From positions 1-64,000 of the forward strand of contig JAGTJL010000010.1 of assembly GCA_020746875.1 (NCBI GenBank): a stretch of DNA of 64,000 bases, in the 5' to 3' direction. Origin of the DNA: Rhexocercosporidium sp. MPI-PUGE-AT-0058 (Eukaryota > Ascomycota > Leotiomycetes > Helotiales). The position numbers were made by a program, and so were the translations under genes. The notes under the pieces are model-generated. The model was not told the origin of the DNA. It worked only from the letters and a program-made list of their open reading frames with translations, and did not search any database. Below are positions 13,000-25,979 of the stretch, piece after piece (the stretch's first letter is position 1; the number at the start of each line of letters is the position of its first letter).

Positions 13000-15900
13000 G
13001 AATAAAGTTAATATTAAGTCGTTATTTACTCTTCCAGCGAGTAGCTTAGTCGCTACGACTAATACTACTAATTATTTCTTATTATAATTTTTATAGCTCG
13101 TCGCTTAACGTTATCGAACGCTAAACTGTGGCGAAGACGCATCTTTTATACCTTACAGGGGGGACGAAGATTAGGGCACGATAATAGAGGTATATACTAA
13201 AACACCAGGGGCTTTCCCCTAAACGACGAAAAATCCCCTCAGCACTTCGAACACTATTTACGCTTATAAATACCTTCTAATTATACTCATAAGTCGTTCC
13301 GCAATAATAATACTAGTATCCCAGTCGAGCTAAATAGTGTGTTTGCGGTAGCTACTCTTCGAATAATTCAGTATTACTGACGCTGGACGTATAGGCTTGA
13401 AAGCCTGTAAATATAGTAATTATTAGTATTTTATAAAGCTAAAGAAGTCCCTGAGAAACTCAAAAAGAGTTTTAGCCTCGTAAGATAGTTTAATTAAATT
13501 AAGTCGATTATAACTTACGTTATAAAAGAGTAGAATCTAATCGAGCACTTATTTTTTATTAAATCTTAAAAAGAGTTAAATAATAAATTAAACGAGGTTC
13601 TTTTAATAAGCCGTTCCGGAGCGTTAATAATCTTAATATATTAATAAGCCAGGCGCTGAAAACGATAACTCCCCGAGATATATTGCCGAAGCAGGCTCGT
13701 ATAATAAGTCCCCGAAGGTAGTCGAAGACTAAAAATTCTTCTTTAATATTACTTAAATACCTTATAATAAGAAAGATTTACTTTAATTAAAATAACTCTT
13801 AAGGCTATAGTAGATAAGCTATTAATTTAAAAAGAAAATATATAATAATTAAAAAGTTACGCGTAATTAGACGACTTAAGATTTGAAAGAGCTTATAAGG
13901 CCAAATAAATAAAATTAATCTACATACCCAAATAAACGATAGAGCGCGCGACAGGCTATAGGTTATTACGAGGGAAATAAGCTATTGTAACTGCCTTATA
14001 CCGGTAATAAAAATCGTCAGATTTATTGTTGGTAGTATAAAAGGTTTATTTAAATATTAATAATTCTAATATAGCGTGCTTAGAAACGGAGCTTAGTACT
14101 CCGAGATTGTAACGGTTAAGCTAAAGACGGGCAGAATAAGTACGGCTGATAGGTTATAAATTTCTAGCTTTTTTATATCTTTCTTACGCTTTTAATTCTT
14201 TATATTATAAGTGCTTTATTTTTAATTAGATTATCGGTCCTCGGAAATTAGCGGTCGAGTTTTCGCGAGCCTAAAGTTTGACGTAAGAGTTATTACTAGA
14301 CTCTATGAGTTCTCTCGATCGACGGCTATTAGGTTTAGGCCCCCACGCTGCCTAAGTATTAGCAATAGTAACTTAATTAAAAGCAAAAGTATGAGATAGC
14401 GGATTAGATACCGTGACAGGCCGAGCCTGCCTTAAGTTATTCCAGGCAACGCATCGAAGTGCTAAAGTAATAACGATTTTATTTCCTCGGAATTTCGGTT
14501 AATTAGTTCTAAGGCGATAAGACAGGCAAAACTATTCCGTACGAAAGGAGATTTTAATTAATCTGAATTACACGCTTCTTCTTTAGCCGTTCCGAAATCT
14601 CGCTTATTAAAATTCAAATATCGCTATTATAATTCCGTCGCGATAATAATTTTATGAAAGACTTAAGCGGGTAAATAGTGCCTTATCGTGAGTACTTAAG
14701 CTATCTATAGGTATTCCTTTAATTTTGTTCTTATAAAGCTATCTCTTATTAAGCAAATTAACCAGACTTTAAGTTAAGAGCTTCTTTTAGCTAGATATCA
14801 GTCCTCGGACCCTTAAATTAAGAATATTAATCGACTAAAAAAGAGTATTATTACTTTTGCTTTTAAGATATATTTACTTTTTCTTTAAACTTAAAATCCG
14901 ACTTAGCTTACACCGGCTTATAAAAGTATTTAGGGAATGTTTTTATTACTCTTAAAGTTATTATAAAGTTGTATTAATATAAAGTTCTTTAAAAAAGAAC
15001 CTTACCTTTAGATAAAAAGGGATTACTTTAGTAAAAAAAGACTTCCGGAAAGCTTAATATTATTAATTCAGAAGTTACTTATAATATAATTAATAAAAGC
15101 TTAAAATAAGTAATAAGATTAAAGACACTTCTTATTTTGATAAAGTAATTAAAGCTGCGCTTTTATTTTAAGTCTTTAAATTATATTAGAGGATTATTAA
15201 AGTAAAAGAAGTTAGTAATATCGAGCGAAAAGGAACTTACTTTTAGCCTCTTACCCCTCTTAGCTAATTAATAATAAGAAGTAAGTCGACGGAAAGCGAC
15301 GATAAAGGCGGTCCAAGATAGCTTATAGCTTGTTAAAGCTTTAAGGGTTGTTCTCGAGAAGCTTTCACCCCGTAACTTGCCGCTAGGAAAAGAGAGAGAC
15401 CGTAAGGAAGACTAAGTAGCTCGAAGTTAATATATAAAATATAACATCTTTTTTCTTTCTCTTTTAAATATAATAAATCTTAGCTGCTTATGGCAATTTA
15501 CTTATTTACTAGAGAATAGTAGGAAGATATGATAAGAAGTTATTGAAGCACTATCGGCGCTTTTATCCGATATAATAACCGTTAAGATAAGAGGAAGAGG
15601 AATTACTTAAGACTGACTTTATTGCTATTTAATATCGACTTATTAAAGAAATAAGAGTAGAAAGAAAAAAACAAAAGTGAAGAAAAGATTTAATTAAGTT
15701 AGTAAAAGAAATGCTTTAATTGACTTCTTTTCACTTCTTTATTATGCTTCGAACCTCGAAGGTGAGAAGACCGTCCTTTGATTATTATCTACTTTTAATC
15801 TTATGTGTTTGTGTATTCTTACTTCTTTAATATGCTTTTAATATATTTCCTTTTATTTTTAATAATAATTAAAAGGTTAAGAAGGTTCGTGAAAGATTCG

Positions 15901-16489
15901 TTAAAGTAAGGGTATAAGGAAGGAGTAAGGTCGTTAAAGACACGCCAGCTTGAGGTATGGGGGAATATCGACGAATTCGACGCGTTATAGAGATCGATCT
16001 TTATTTTATAAAGAAAATCGGTTTCTGCGCTGTAAAAGAAGGAGTCGGGAACTTATTTAAAATACTAATTATGCGCCGATTTGTCTTAAAGGAATTACTT
16101 TAATCTTGCTAAAGCTAAAGTTTACTTAGATATAATGTCTAAGAAAGCAAGTTTAGGCGGCAGAAACGATGCGATAAGTGTTAAAAAGTGTAGAAAGATT
16201 AATATAAGTGTGAAGAGACGCGTAAAGCTTTCTTAAGAGTGTTATAGAAAAGAGTAATAAAATTATTAAAAAGGAAAGGAAGGAAAAAGAGTAGTAAGAT
16301 AAAAGACGATATTTAAGAGTGTTAAGCGAGACGATTATTTGCTTCCAAAGGTGAGGTGCAGGTCACTTAATATTTACCTGTTTTTACTTAAATATATTTT
16401 CTTTTAAGTATTTAGAGCTTTAAAGCTGTAATACTAGTTTTTATTTTTTTACTCGAGGTCGAGCATGAGTTTTCTAAAAGGGGGACGCA
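13000..16489 (+). other. Long post-pol region of element A with an unidentified coding-like frame
   Basis: About 3.4 kb between the end of pol and the 3' LTR, far longer than a normal 3' leader. Most of it (13000-15450) shows no frame I can follow. From about 15520 to 15720, and again from about 16143 to 16372, plus-strand frames run with stops almost only of the TAA/TAG type. The second part is Lys/Arg-rich and has CDKC followed by another Cys (YKCEE). This may be an accessory ORF or a captured sequence; no family is recognised. It ends at a purine tract that would prime plus-strand synthesis. Confidence 0.4.
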
Positions 16490-16771
16490 TGTGGTGGGAT
16501 TGACCTCAGAGGCTTATTTGTCACGTGATTAAGCTATATCTTGCTGTATTTAAAATAGCTTTTAAGGCAATATCTTTTAAGGGATAATAACGATTTTTAC
16601 TATTATAATATTTCCTTTTTATTTAAACTATACCTCTCCCCTTCCTTAATAAATTATATATTCTAAATATGTAATATCTTAAGTACTCGTTAAATGGGTA
16701 TTTCCTACGGTTACCCTCCGGCACTTGCTTTGCTACCCTCTTGTTGTGTGTTTAGTGTTTTCCCCTCCATA
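16490..16771 (+). repeat. 3' LTR of element A
   Basis: Direct repeat of 4187-4468 with the same 282-bp length. This copy keeps more CA/TG than the 5' one (for example TCACGTGATTAAG), so it is less RIP-mutated. The ATAT target duplication follows at 16772-16775. Confidence 0.92.
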
Positions 16772-18543
16772 ATATAATTCGGCTTTTATTATTACTTTAA
16801 AAGTAGCGGCATTTTATTATTTTGTTTTTATAAGTATTATTTTAAAGTTATTATTTATTTCTTTTAAATTAAAAGTAATAAGTACGTTTTAAACGTTAGT
16901 TAATCTTATTATATTAAAAAGTCGAATAATAAGAATATTTAAATAATTTTAGGGCTTTTAATTTACTTTTAGTATTAGTCTTTTTAAGACTGATTTTAAT
17001 ATAATATTTTATTAAGTCAAAAAGGCTTTTTAAGCGTCTTAGAGCTTTTTTTAAATTACTTTTTCTTTTTGCTTTAAGTTTAAGTCTTTTTTTATATTAA
17101 TTATTTATAAAATAAGGATTTTTCTCTTTAATTTGTCCCGAGGAAATTAAACCGCTTAAGCTTTTATTTCTTTCTTTTAAAAGCTTATATAAATATAATT
17201 ATTTTTATTTTTATAAATAATTCTTAAATTACGCTACTTCTTAAATTTATAATATTAATTTTAATATTTATAAAATCCTTAAGGTTTAGCACTTAAAATC
17301 GGCCTGTTAAAGTAAAAGAGGCATTTAATACTTGTGTCGTCTTTTATATTAAAACGTCGATTATATTTAGAGCTTACTTTAGAATTTTAATAAAATATTT
17401 TACCTTTTTAAAGATATACGATCGATTCGTAAATAAATAAAGCCTTAACTTTAGTTATTAACTTTAAATTCTTTTTTTTCTTTATAATAACGTATAAAAT
17501 ACGTAAGTTATTTAATCTTTCCGTAATTATATTAATATCCCGTTTTATAACTTAATTAATATCGTGAGTTAGCCTTTTAATAATAAGAATAACTTCTTTT
17601 TAAATATGCCTTTTTTAATTTAATTTAAAATAAAATATTAAACTCTTTTTAAAGACGTCGTCGATTTCCTAAGCTAAAGAATTATTCTTTTATTTTATAA
17701 GCTCGAGGCGAGTTATAAGATTAAGCCCCTTAAATTATATCGCTAAAGAAGGAGTTTTGTTATTACTCGACCTAAGTCGAAGACGGTCGACTTAAGTAGT
17801 TCGCATAAATAATATTTCCTTTTTAATTAAAGTATTAATTTCCCGCTTAATTTAAAGTAAGCCTTTTATTTTAGCGTATATTTTATTAAAAGATTATATA
17901 TTTTTTATATTAAAGGTATTATTATCTTTTATAAAAGTTCCGGCTTTCCGCCTTAAGTACTTAAGTAAAGTCGTTAAAAACTTTATAGTCATTTATTATT
18001 TTATAATAATTTTCTTTTATATATAAGCTCGATTAACTTCATTAAAAGCTTAAAAAAACTATTAAAATTAAGATTTAAAAGTATTTTTTATAATATATTT
18101 AAAGTTATTAAATTTTTTTTTAAGTTTTAAAGAATATAACGATATTACTTAAAGTCGAACGTTCGGTATTCTTTTATAACTTCCTTAATTAACTTTTAAT
18201 AAGTGCTATTAAGGAAGTCGGGAAGCTATTTAATGTTTTAACTTACTTCGAGAGTATAATAGTCCATAACGTATTATTTCTTTTCGGCGTTATTCATAAT
18301 GCCGCGAGCCGTAAAGAGCTGCTTTAAGGTCTTAAAAAACCTAGTAATATTATTCCCGTCAAAGTATAAGCAGCTAAAGGTACTTAAGGTTAGTATAGCT
18401 TAAGCTATTACGAAATAAGGAAGTCCTTTAGTAAAGTCCGTGGCAAGCCGTGCGGCCTGAGACATAAGTTATTAAGACGCTATATTATTAAAAGTAGGTT
18501 TATAATAGTAATTATTTAAAGCCTCGTCTACTCCGTATAATAT
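16772..18543 (-). mobile_element. Element B, middle fragment (gag part)
   Basis: The reverse complement matches about 5945-7712 of element A, continuing directly from the fragment that ends at 4186. It therefore holds the gag segment including the C-X2-C region. On its right side it is cut by element D. AATAT at 18539-18543 is repeated at 40475-40479, where B resumes. Many TAA/TAG stops make it non-coding now. Confidence 0.88.
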
Positions 18544-18800
18544 TGTCATGTGTATGCTTATCCATTCTATTTATACGGAATCGGGCCCGTAGTATAAGGG
18601 GGCCAAGGCTTTTACGGTATTAATAGAATTAGTTTTACTTATATATTTAATTACGCCGGCGTTTTACTTTCCCTTACGGGTAATCTTTTTTATATATACG
18701 CTTTTTCTTTAGACTTTTTTAAAAGCTAAAGATTAATTCTTTAAATATAATTTACTTTAAACTTTTATAAAGCTTTACTTATTATAAACTTTATTTAATA
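18544..18800 (+). repeat. 5' LTR of element D
   Basis: Aligns without gaps to 40218-40474. The strongest shared block is the CGGAATCGGGCCCGTAGTAT segment. The differences seen are transitions. Confidence 0.9.
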
Positions 18801-18959
18801 AGCTAATCTCTTTATCTTATAAAGAGGTAATATAAAGGGTAAAGAAACGGTTCTTTATTAAGTAATTATATTTAGTAGCGCTAGACTTATAGGCAACACT
18901 CGCTTCGGCGGTGCCGCTCGTAACACTCTTCGTAAGACTATAGAATTTGCAAATCTCTT

Positions 18960-20560
18960 TTATATAATTAAAAGCGAAAGTGCTTTTAATAGCAAATTAC
19001 CTTAAAGCACTCGCGGTAATAATAATAAAGAATCTTTTTATATTTATAGCTAGCTTATTTATACTCGTAAAGAAAAAGGCAAAGCTATAACTTAAACTAA
19101 AAATAACTTAAATATATTCGACTATATAACGAATAATATAATCTTTTCTATTCTTAATATTAATATTAATCTTACGGCTTTAAGTATACTTACCGAAGAA
19201 TAAATCGCTTAAAAGTAGCACGAGCTCGAAGAGTATATACGCTTATTAACTAAGTCTAAGGTTAAGGACACTCGTGTAAAGACGCGGCTCGCTTATTATG
19301 AGAATAGTCTTACTAGACTTCGCCGCCTCCGGGCAATCTCCGTCGCTTATAAAAACGTAATAAATAAATAATATATAATTAAAAAAAGCTTTTAACGAAT
19401 TTATAATATAATATTAAATTCTATTATTATTACTTTAATAAAGAACTTTAAGTTACCTTTAGTAAAGCGTAACCTTAATTTAAGGTTAAAAGCTAACTTA
19501 TTTAGCTTATAGCACTCGCTTAATAAAGATATTATTAAGCCTAGGACTTTATCGGCCTTAAGATACCCCTGAGAAACAACCGTATTACTTACGGCAAATT
19601 ACGTAGCTTATGGATTTAAAATAATATTATTAATATATTTAAATTTAAACGCTTATATTTTATTAAAACATACTACGGCTTAAATAAAAGATAAGCGCGA
19701 CCGTAAGAAATGCTTTACGATTATAATCCTTAAAAAATATAAAAGAGAGAGTTTCGAGAGCCTGCGAAATTAAAAAAATACTTAAAAAGAAATCTTTAAA
19801 GCTCGCTTATATAATTATAATACGCATGCGAATCGAGTACGCGTTGTAGCCGTAAATATAAAAGGCGACTTATTAACTTATTAAGGTAATGCGAAGTAAA
19901 CTATAACTAGACTTAAGGGTATCCCGCTAGTATAGAACTTATTTATTGACTTCTTAAAAGGGCTTTATATTTTTAAAGAAACTCGAAGTATTAAAGTTAT
20001 TAAAAACATTAAGCTGTTTTATTAACAACCGGGCGAGTTTATTTAGGCGATATGCCGACGGTTTATTATATTTATTAAGGACTGTAATACTCGGATATTT
20101 AATAATAATATTATTATTAATTTTTATAAAGTAATTACGTATATATTAATAGCGTAATAAATTGACTTTTACGCTTTTATAAATCTTTTTAATACTTATT
20201 AATAATAAAAGAAACTAATTAATAATATTAAGTCTTTTATTAAAAGAATTCAAGGAATATCCTTTAATACACCGAAGGCTAAGTATAATAAAGGCAAAGG
20301 CAGATAAAGTAATAATAATCTTAAAAATGGCGGATCTCGTAAGAGAAGCCGTAAAGAATATTTTAAAAATAATAATAAAAAGCGCGCATTTAATAGCGCT
20401 TTTTTAACTTTCGGTTCCCGACCTTTTAATAAAAGTAAAAATAATAGGAAGAAAAACTATATTAAGAGTATTATATCTTGTCGCTTTTATAAATAAAAAA
20501 GTTATTAATTTAAAGACTGTAATTATTTTAAATTTATATAATAAACGTAAAATAATTTTT
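18960..20560 (+). pseudogene. gag-like frame of element D with damaged CCHC knuckle
   Basis: A plus-strand frame with RIP-type stops ends in a recognisable retroviral-type zinc knuckle at about 20479-20523. The spacing C-X2-C-X4-H-X4-C is kept, but the second Cys codon reads TAT (Tyr) and the His codon also reads TAT, both explained by RIP transitions. Upstream there are basic, Ser/Asn-rich stretches typical of the end of nucleocapsid. The role would be particle assembly and RNA binding. The start is not fixed; the frame can be followed from roughly 18960. Confidence 0.65.
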
Positions 20561-20899
20561 AAAAGCTAAAAGTAAAAAAACGTTTTAAAATAATAAATAA
20601 AACTTTTTTAATAAAAAAGAAAGTATATATTATTATATACGTTAAAAAATAAAAGCTATTTAGTACTGAAAAGGATACGGGAAAAAGTAATATTAAGTCT
20701 TAAGCGTCGAAGGCTTAAGGGATATTCTTAAACGCTTATATATTTTTATAAGATTAAAGCAACTTAAGATAAGTGTAAATGCGTTACTTAATAATTTAAT
20801 AAATAATAACTTAAATTATAATTTCCTTAATAAATATAAAGCTAAACTATAAGGATTTCTCCTTTTATTTAAATATAATTAAGAGTTTATGACTTTTAA

Positions 20900-23800
20900 T
20901 AAGCATTAGTTCTGGGTAATTAACGCTTATAACTTATATATAATTATATAAGACGACCGAGGAATCTCGAGAACTTTTTAAAAAAGATTTTATAATTATA
21001 AAGACTTAAAGTATAATATAATTTTTAAAATAGAATTCTTTAAATATAAAGGCGCTAAGTATTACGACTGAAAACTTAAGAAATAAGCTTATGCCTTAAC
21101 TTAAGACGAAATCTAAATTATAATAATAAAAGAGTTTATTAATACTCTTAATGCCGACCTTAAAACGATACTTTATATTATATTTATATTTTAATCCGAT
21201 TGTGATTATTTAAAGAATTTAAGATTATATAAATATTTAAGGCAGTTATGGGATATTTATTTTAATATTAGCGTCGTAGAACTGTCGCAAGTATTAATTA
21301 TTTAATTAAAGACTCCCAAACCGACGCTTCTTTTAAACTAATTTATAAATATAATAAATATATATAATAATAATCCGCTAATTATTTTCTTTAAAAAACA
21401 AGTTAGATTCGAGTATGCTATTAATACTAACGTACTACTTTTATATAATCTCTTTTATAACTTTTCCGAATTATAATTCGCCGCGTTTCGGGAATATTTT
21501 ATTGCCTTATTATAAAAGGAATAAATTCGTCCGTTAAAAAGTCCCGTAAATACGTTAATATTATTTATATTAAAAAAAGATAAAGGGTTACGTTTATATA
21601 TAGATTATTAAGAATTAAATAAAGTAATAATTAAAAATCGCTATCCTTTTCTTTTAGTCGATAAGACGTTAAACCGTCTCGGCGGAGCCGTAATATTCAC
21701 GGCTTTAAATTTAAAGAATATATATTATCGTATTAAAATTAAAAAAGGATATAAATAGAAAATAGCTTTCCGTATTAAATATAAATATTTTAAATATTTA
21801 ATAATGCCTTTCGGGCTATTTAATACTTTAATTACGTTTTAAGCGTATATTAATAAAGCGTTAACGAAATTAATTAATTATTTTATTATTATATATCTCG
21901 ATAATATTTTAATTTATTTTAAAAATAAAAAAGAGTATTATAAGTATATTAAAGCCGTTATAAAACGGTTACGTAAATATAAGCTCTTTATTAAACTTAA
22001 TAAATATAAATTTAAAGTAAATTAAGTCGAGTTCTTAGGATTTAAAGTCGGATTAATTAATATTTAAGCGGACTTAAAGTAAATCCATTTAATTTAAGAA
22101 TAATTAAAGCCGGAATTTTATAAGAATATTTAAGTTTTTTTAGGCTTTGCGAATTTTTATTATAAATTTATATTAAAATACTTTAAAATAGCTATAAGCT
22201 TAATAAAGGCTCTTTAAGGTATAAAGAATAAAGTTAAGAAAGGACCCTTCGAATTCTTTAATATAATTAAAAAAAGCTTTAAAGATTTAAAAATAGCTTT
22301 TATTAATATATTAATTATAAGGTATTTTAATCTTATAAAGCGTATTTAAATTAAAACTAATACTTCTGGATTTATAATTACTAATACTTTCTCTTAATAA
22401 ATTAATTTTAAAGAAGGATTTAGACGATATTAAAAACCCGTTACGTATTAGTCCCGTAAAATGACTAATACTAAGCGAAATTATACTATTTATAATAAAG
22501 AGCTTTTAGCTATTATTAAGTGTTTTAAAGAGTAGAGGCATTATCTTAAAAGTAGTTAATATATTATTAAAGTGCTTATAAATTATAATAACTTTAAGTA
22601 TTTTATAATAACGAAATATTTTAAGAGTCGATAAATACAATAGGTAATGTATTTTATTATTTATAATTTTGAAATCTATTACCGTAAAAGTGCCGCAAAC
22701 TTAACGAATGAACTTAATAAAAAGCTAAATTATCGGAAATCTAAAGGCCTTATTAATATTACTTAATTATTAATATTTCAAAATAAATTAAAAAAAGCTT
22801 TTATAAGTACTTTACGAAGTCGAGGAGCCGATATTAAAGTATTTTTAAACGGGGATTATAAAATATTATTAAAAAAATTATTTAATATTATTTAAAATCT
22901 TATTAATAAAAGGCCGGACTTAATATTAATAAAACCGGGACGAGTTACTTAAAAGAGAATTCTAAAAGCTAAGTATATAAAACCTAGTCTTTTAAATATT
23001 ATACTTAAGATAATAACTTTATTTATAAATATATTATTATATATAAAGAGCGAAAGCTAGCCGCTTATTGTAGGAATTAATAATTATAAATATTTTATTT
23101 TAATATTATAAATAAAAATAATAATTAAAAGTTAAATAGCTTTAGCCTTATTAACGAAGCCGTTGCGAGACTTAATTATTCTTATTTAACGTAATAATAA
23201 AAATTATAAAAGTATAATTAATACAACGAGCAAACTTAAATCTTAGTTAAATTAAAAATAAAACTTAAATATATTAAGACTTTTTTAATAGGATTTTAAG
23301 GCTTATATCTTAAATAATTTAATATTAAAAATAAAAATCATAAAACTTTATTATAATAACCTATTAATAAGGCATTATAATATTATAAAGACTTCGCAAC
23401 TCCTCCGTAAAACTTATTTTTGGGATAAAATAAAAAATAATATTAAAATATATATTAAAAAATGCGATATTTATTAAAGGATTAAATCGAAACGACATAT
23501 ATTATATAGACTTTTAATAAGTTTCCCGAGGCCTTCGCGGCTTTAGTCCGAGATTTTAATGGATTTTATTATAAAATTGCCGTCTTATAAAGACTTATTT
23601 AATAGCTTAAATCTTAATTATATATTAATAGTTATTAATTAGTATTCGAAGATAGCCCGGTATTTAATATATCGTAAAACGATTAATACTCTCGAACTTA
23701 CGAAACTATTATTCAAGAGAGTGTTTTCTTTATTTAACGTATTTTAGAATATTATATTTAATAAAAGTATAATGTTTATTAATAAATTTTAGTTTATTTT

Positions 23801-24720
23801 TTACTTTTATATATATATTAAATAAAGATTAAGCTTTATATATTATCTTTAAATAAATAAATAAATAAAAAAATAAAATTAAAATCTAAAAATATACTTT
23901 CGCGTCTTTTATAAAATATTATAAAAAAATTAAGTAAAAAAACTAGCTTTTATTAAGTTTACTTATAATAATTCCTTTTATTAAACGCTTTAAATATTTC
24001 TATTTTAAGTTTATTACGGCTATAAGCCGGTAATATTATAAAACCTTAAGGATAGTATTTTAAAAAAAAGAGGTATTAACTGCCCGAGATAAAATTAAGT
24101 TATTAAATAATAAACGAATTAAATTTATAAAAGTTTAAGATCGTGCGCAATAGAGTCGGGAAGGCTATTATAATGCCCGGCATTTAAATAAACATTTCTA
24201 ATTAAAATAATAAGTAATATTTAATATTAAGAATATTTAATTAAAGATTAAAAAGCTATCGCTAAAATATATTAATTTATTTTAAATTATTAAGTGCGTA
24301 AATAATGCGGTATATATTTTAAAGCTATTAAGCTTATAGAAAAAGTTTCACTTAATATTTTATATATTTTTATTAAAAAAATATATAATATAAGCTAATA
24401 AACAACTAAATGATTACCTACTCAGTGAGCTTCCGGAATTAAGCGAAAAAAATGACTTTTAAAAATAAAAAGTTAAAAGCATTTTTAATTATAAATAAAA
24501 TAAAAAAAGTAAGATTAAGAAATATTTAATTAAATAAAAAGATTTCTTAAAAAATTATAATACTTAGCTCTTTATATATTTAAATCTCGAGAATACTAAG
24601 GAAACTCTTAATATATATAATAAAAATTATAAATTAAAAAGTTAAATATTAAATATAAAGAGGTATAAAACCTCTGCGTAACTTACGAAAGGGCCAAGAA
24701 GATTACGAAAAGTCGGGAGG
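20900..24720 (+). pseudogene. pol-like frame of element D: RT, RNase H, integrase, chromodomain (dead)
   Basis: Reading the plus strand gives LRLYIDY followed by ELNKV near 21590, the MPFGL and YLDNILIYF boxes near 21800-21910 (canonical YLDD, second Asp read as Asn), an RNase H stretch near 22300-22600, an integrase zinc finger with KKCDIY near 23460, and an integrase core starting DFIIKLPSYKD near 23560. The C-terminus near 24480-24620 reads KSKIKKYLIK, then a stop where Trp is expected, then KDF. This is the chromodomain signature YLIKWKG(F/Y). That marks a chromovirus, whose integrase tail is known to steer insertion to histone-marked chromatin. Dozens of TAA/TAG stops make it dead. Confidence 0.82.
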
Positions 24721-24729
24721 CCGAGAAAG

Positions 24730-25440
24730 CATTGCTAATTATAAATAAAGATACTTTTTCTTTATATTTTCTTATAAAGGTTTTAAAGGTTTTATTAAGG
24801 CTTTAAAAATAATATTAGCGTAAGTATAAAATATATAATATTATATTAAAAAAGAATAAACTTATAAAATATATTTAAATTATAATTTAAAAAGTAACGA
24901 GATTTCATTTTAATTATAAAATAATAACGTAATTCTATTATAAGTACTTAAAGCATAAAGTATTTACTTTATAAATTAAATTATCTAAAAATCCTAAACT
25001 TTTTAACGCTAAACCCAGACCTATACCGCAATATTTACTAAGCGCTAAAGAATTATAAAATATCTCTTAAAATGACTTTAATAGTTTCGTTCGATGTAAT
25101 ACTGCCTTAATATAATATTAATATATATTAATAGTAGAGCGGGCACGGAACACTTATAATAGCTATTATGACTTCGCGGCATAATTAAATCTCCGTTATT
25201 AATTCCTTTATTAAATCGTAAGTAATTTAGTCGGCTTTAAAGGCGAAGGTAATAATATAAGCGTTCTTAAACTTAAATATATTATTAATTAAGCGTATTA
25301 TACTCTTATAAAACTTCTCGAACTCCTTTATTTCGTTAATATATTAATAATATTTTAAAAGAGAAAAGTATAACTTATAAAAGGAATATTAATAAAAAGA
25401 GAGACTTAATTAATATCTTTTTTATTAGGCTTAAAGGATA
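24730..25440 (-). other. Post-pol region of element D, part 1, with minus-strand coding-like frame
   Basis: After D's chromodomain no plus-strand frame is followed. On the minus strand, about 25330 down to 25050, a frame reads EFEKFYKSIIRLINNIFKF and continues with few, RIP-type stops. The region is interrupted by element H and continues at 39081. Its identity is unknown; it could be an antisense accessory ORF or a fragment of an older element. Confidence 0.35.
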
Positions 25441-25695
25441 TATTACGATTCCCTGAGCCTCGTATTCTAACCGAGCGAGCTCGGCATCGCTCGTAGCATT
25501 GCCTTGGCATAGCAACTATAGCGCTAGGCCTAATCGGGAAAAGCTAAGAAGACCTTTTATATATTTATATTAGAGCTCCTTCTCATAAAAAGCTCTCCTT
25601 TTCTTTTTATTTTTTTTTTTTAATTTTAAGCGTAACTTTAAGTCTAAATATAAAGCTATTTCTTACATTATATTAACCTTTAGTTAGCCGTAATA
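25441..25695 (+). repeat. 5' LTR of element H
   Basis: Nearly identical to 38821-39075 over its first 120 bp, which keep GC-rich sequence in both copies. The distal part is more AT-rich here than in the 3' copy. Confidence 0.92.
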
Positions 25696-25979
25696 TAAAA
25701 AAAAACTAAGAACCCCTTCGCTATAAAGCGTTATATCTTACTAAGTCTTGCGCGTTACGTTTTTTTATTCTTATAATAAGTTAACGACGAACCTTAATAC
25801 TTTAGCTTATTTAATAAATAAATACTTTTCTATTAATAATAAACTGCCTTAAAAAAAGCTGGAAAACCTCTTGTCGTTAACTTGCCTTATACAACTTAAC
25901 GCGCGCTATTCGACTTCGAACTTCGACTTTAATTTATATTTAATTAATAAATTAATTAATAACCTTAAATACTTCTTTA

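Larger units (their letters stand above)
4187..16771 (+). mobile_element. Element A: full-length gypsy-type LTR retrotransposon, about 12.6 kb, RIP-degraded
   Basis: Two 282-bp LTRs (4187-4468 and 16490-16771) in direct orientation bracket gag- and pol-like frames on the plus strand. They start TGTGGTGGG and end ATA, probably an original CA end changed by RIP. A 4-bp ATAT duplication (4183-4186 and 16772-16775) flanks it, and removing A rejoins element B exactly. A purine-rich tract AAAAGGGGGA lies just before the 3' LTR. Domain order is gag, protease, reverse transcriptase, RNase H, integrase, which is Ty3/gypsy order. Unusually, over 3 kb follow pol before the 3' LTR. All frames carry many TAA/TAG stops, so the copy is inactive. 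It is the same family as the element it inserted into. Confidence 0.92.
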
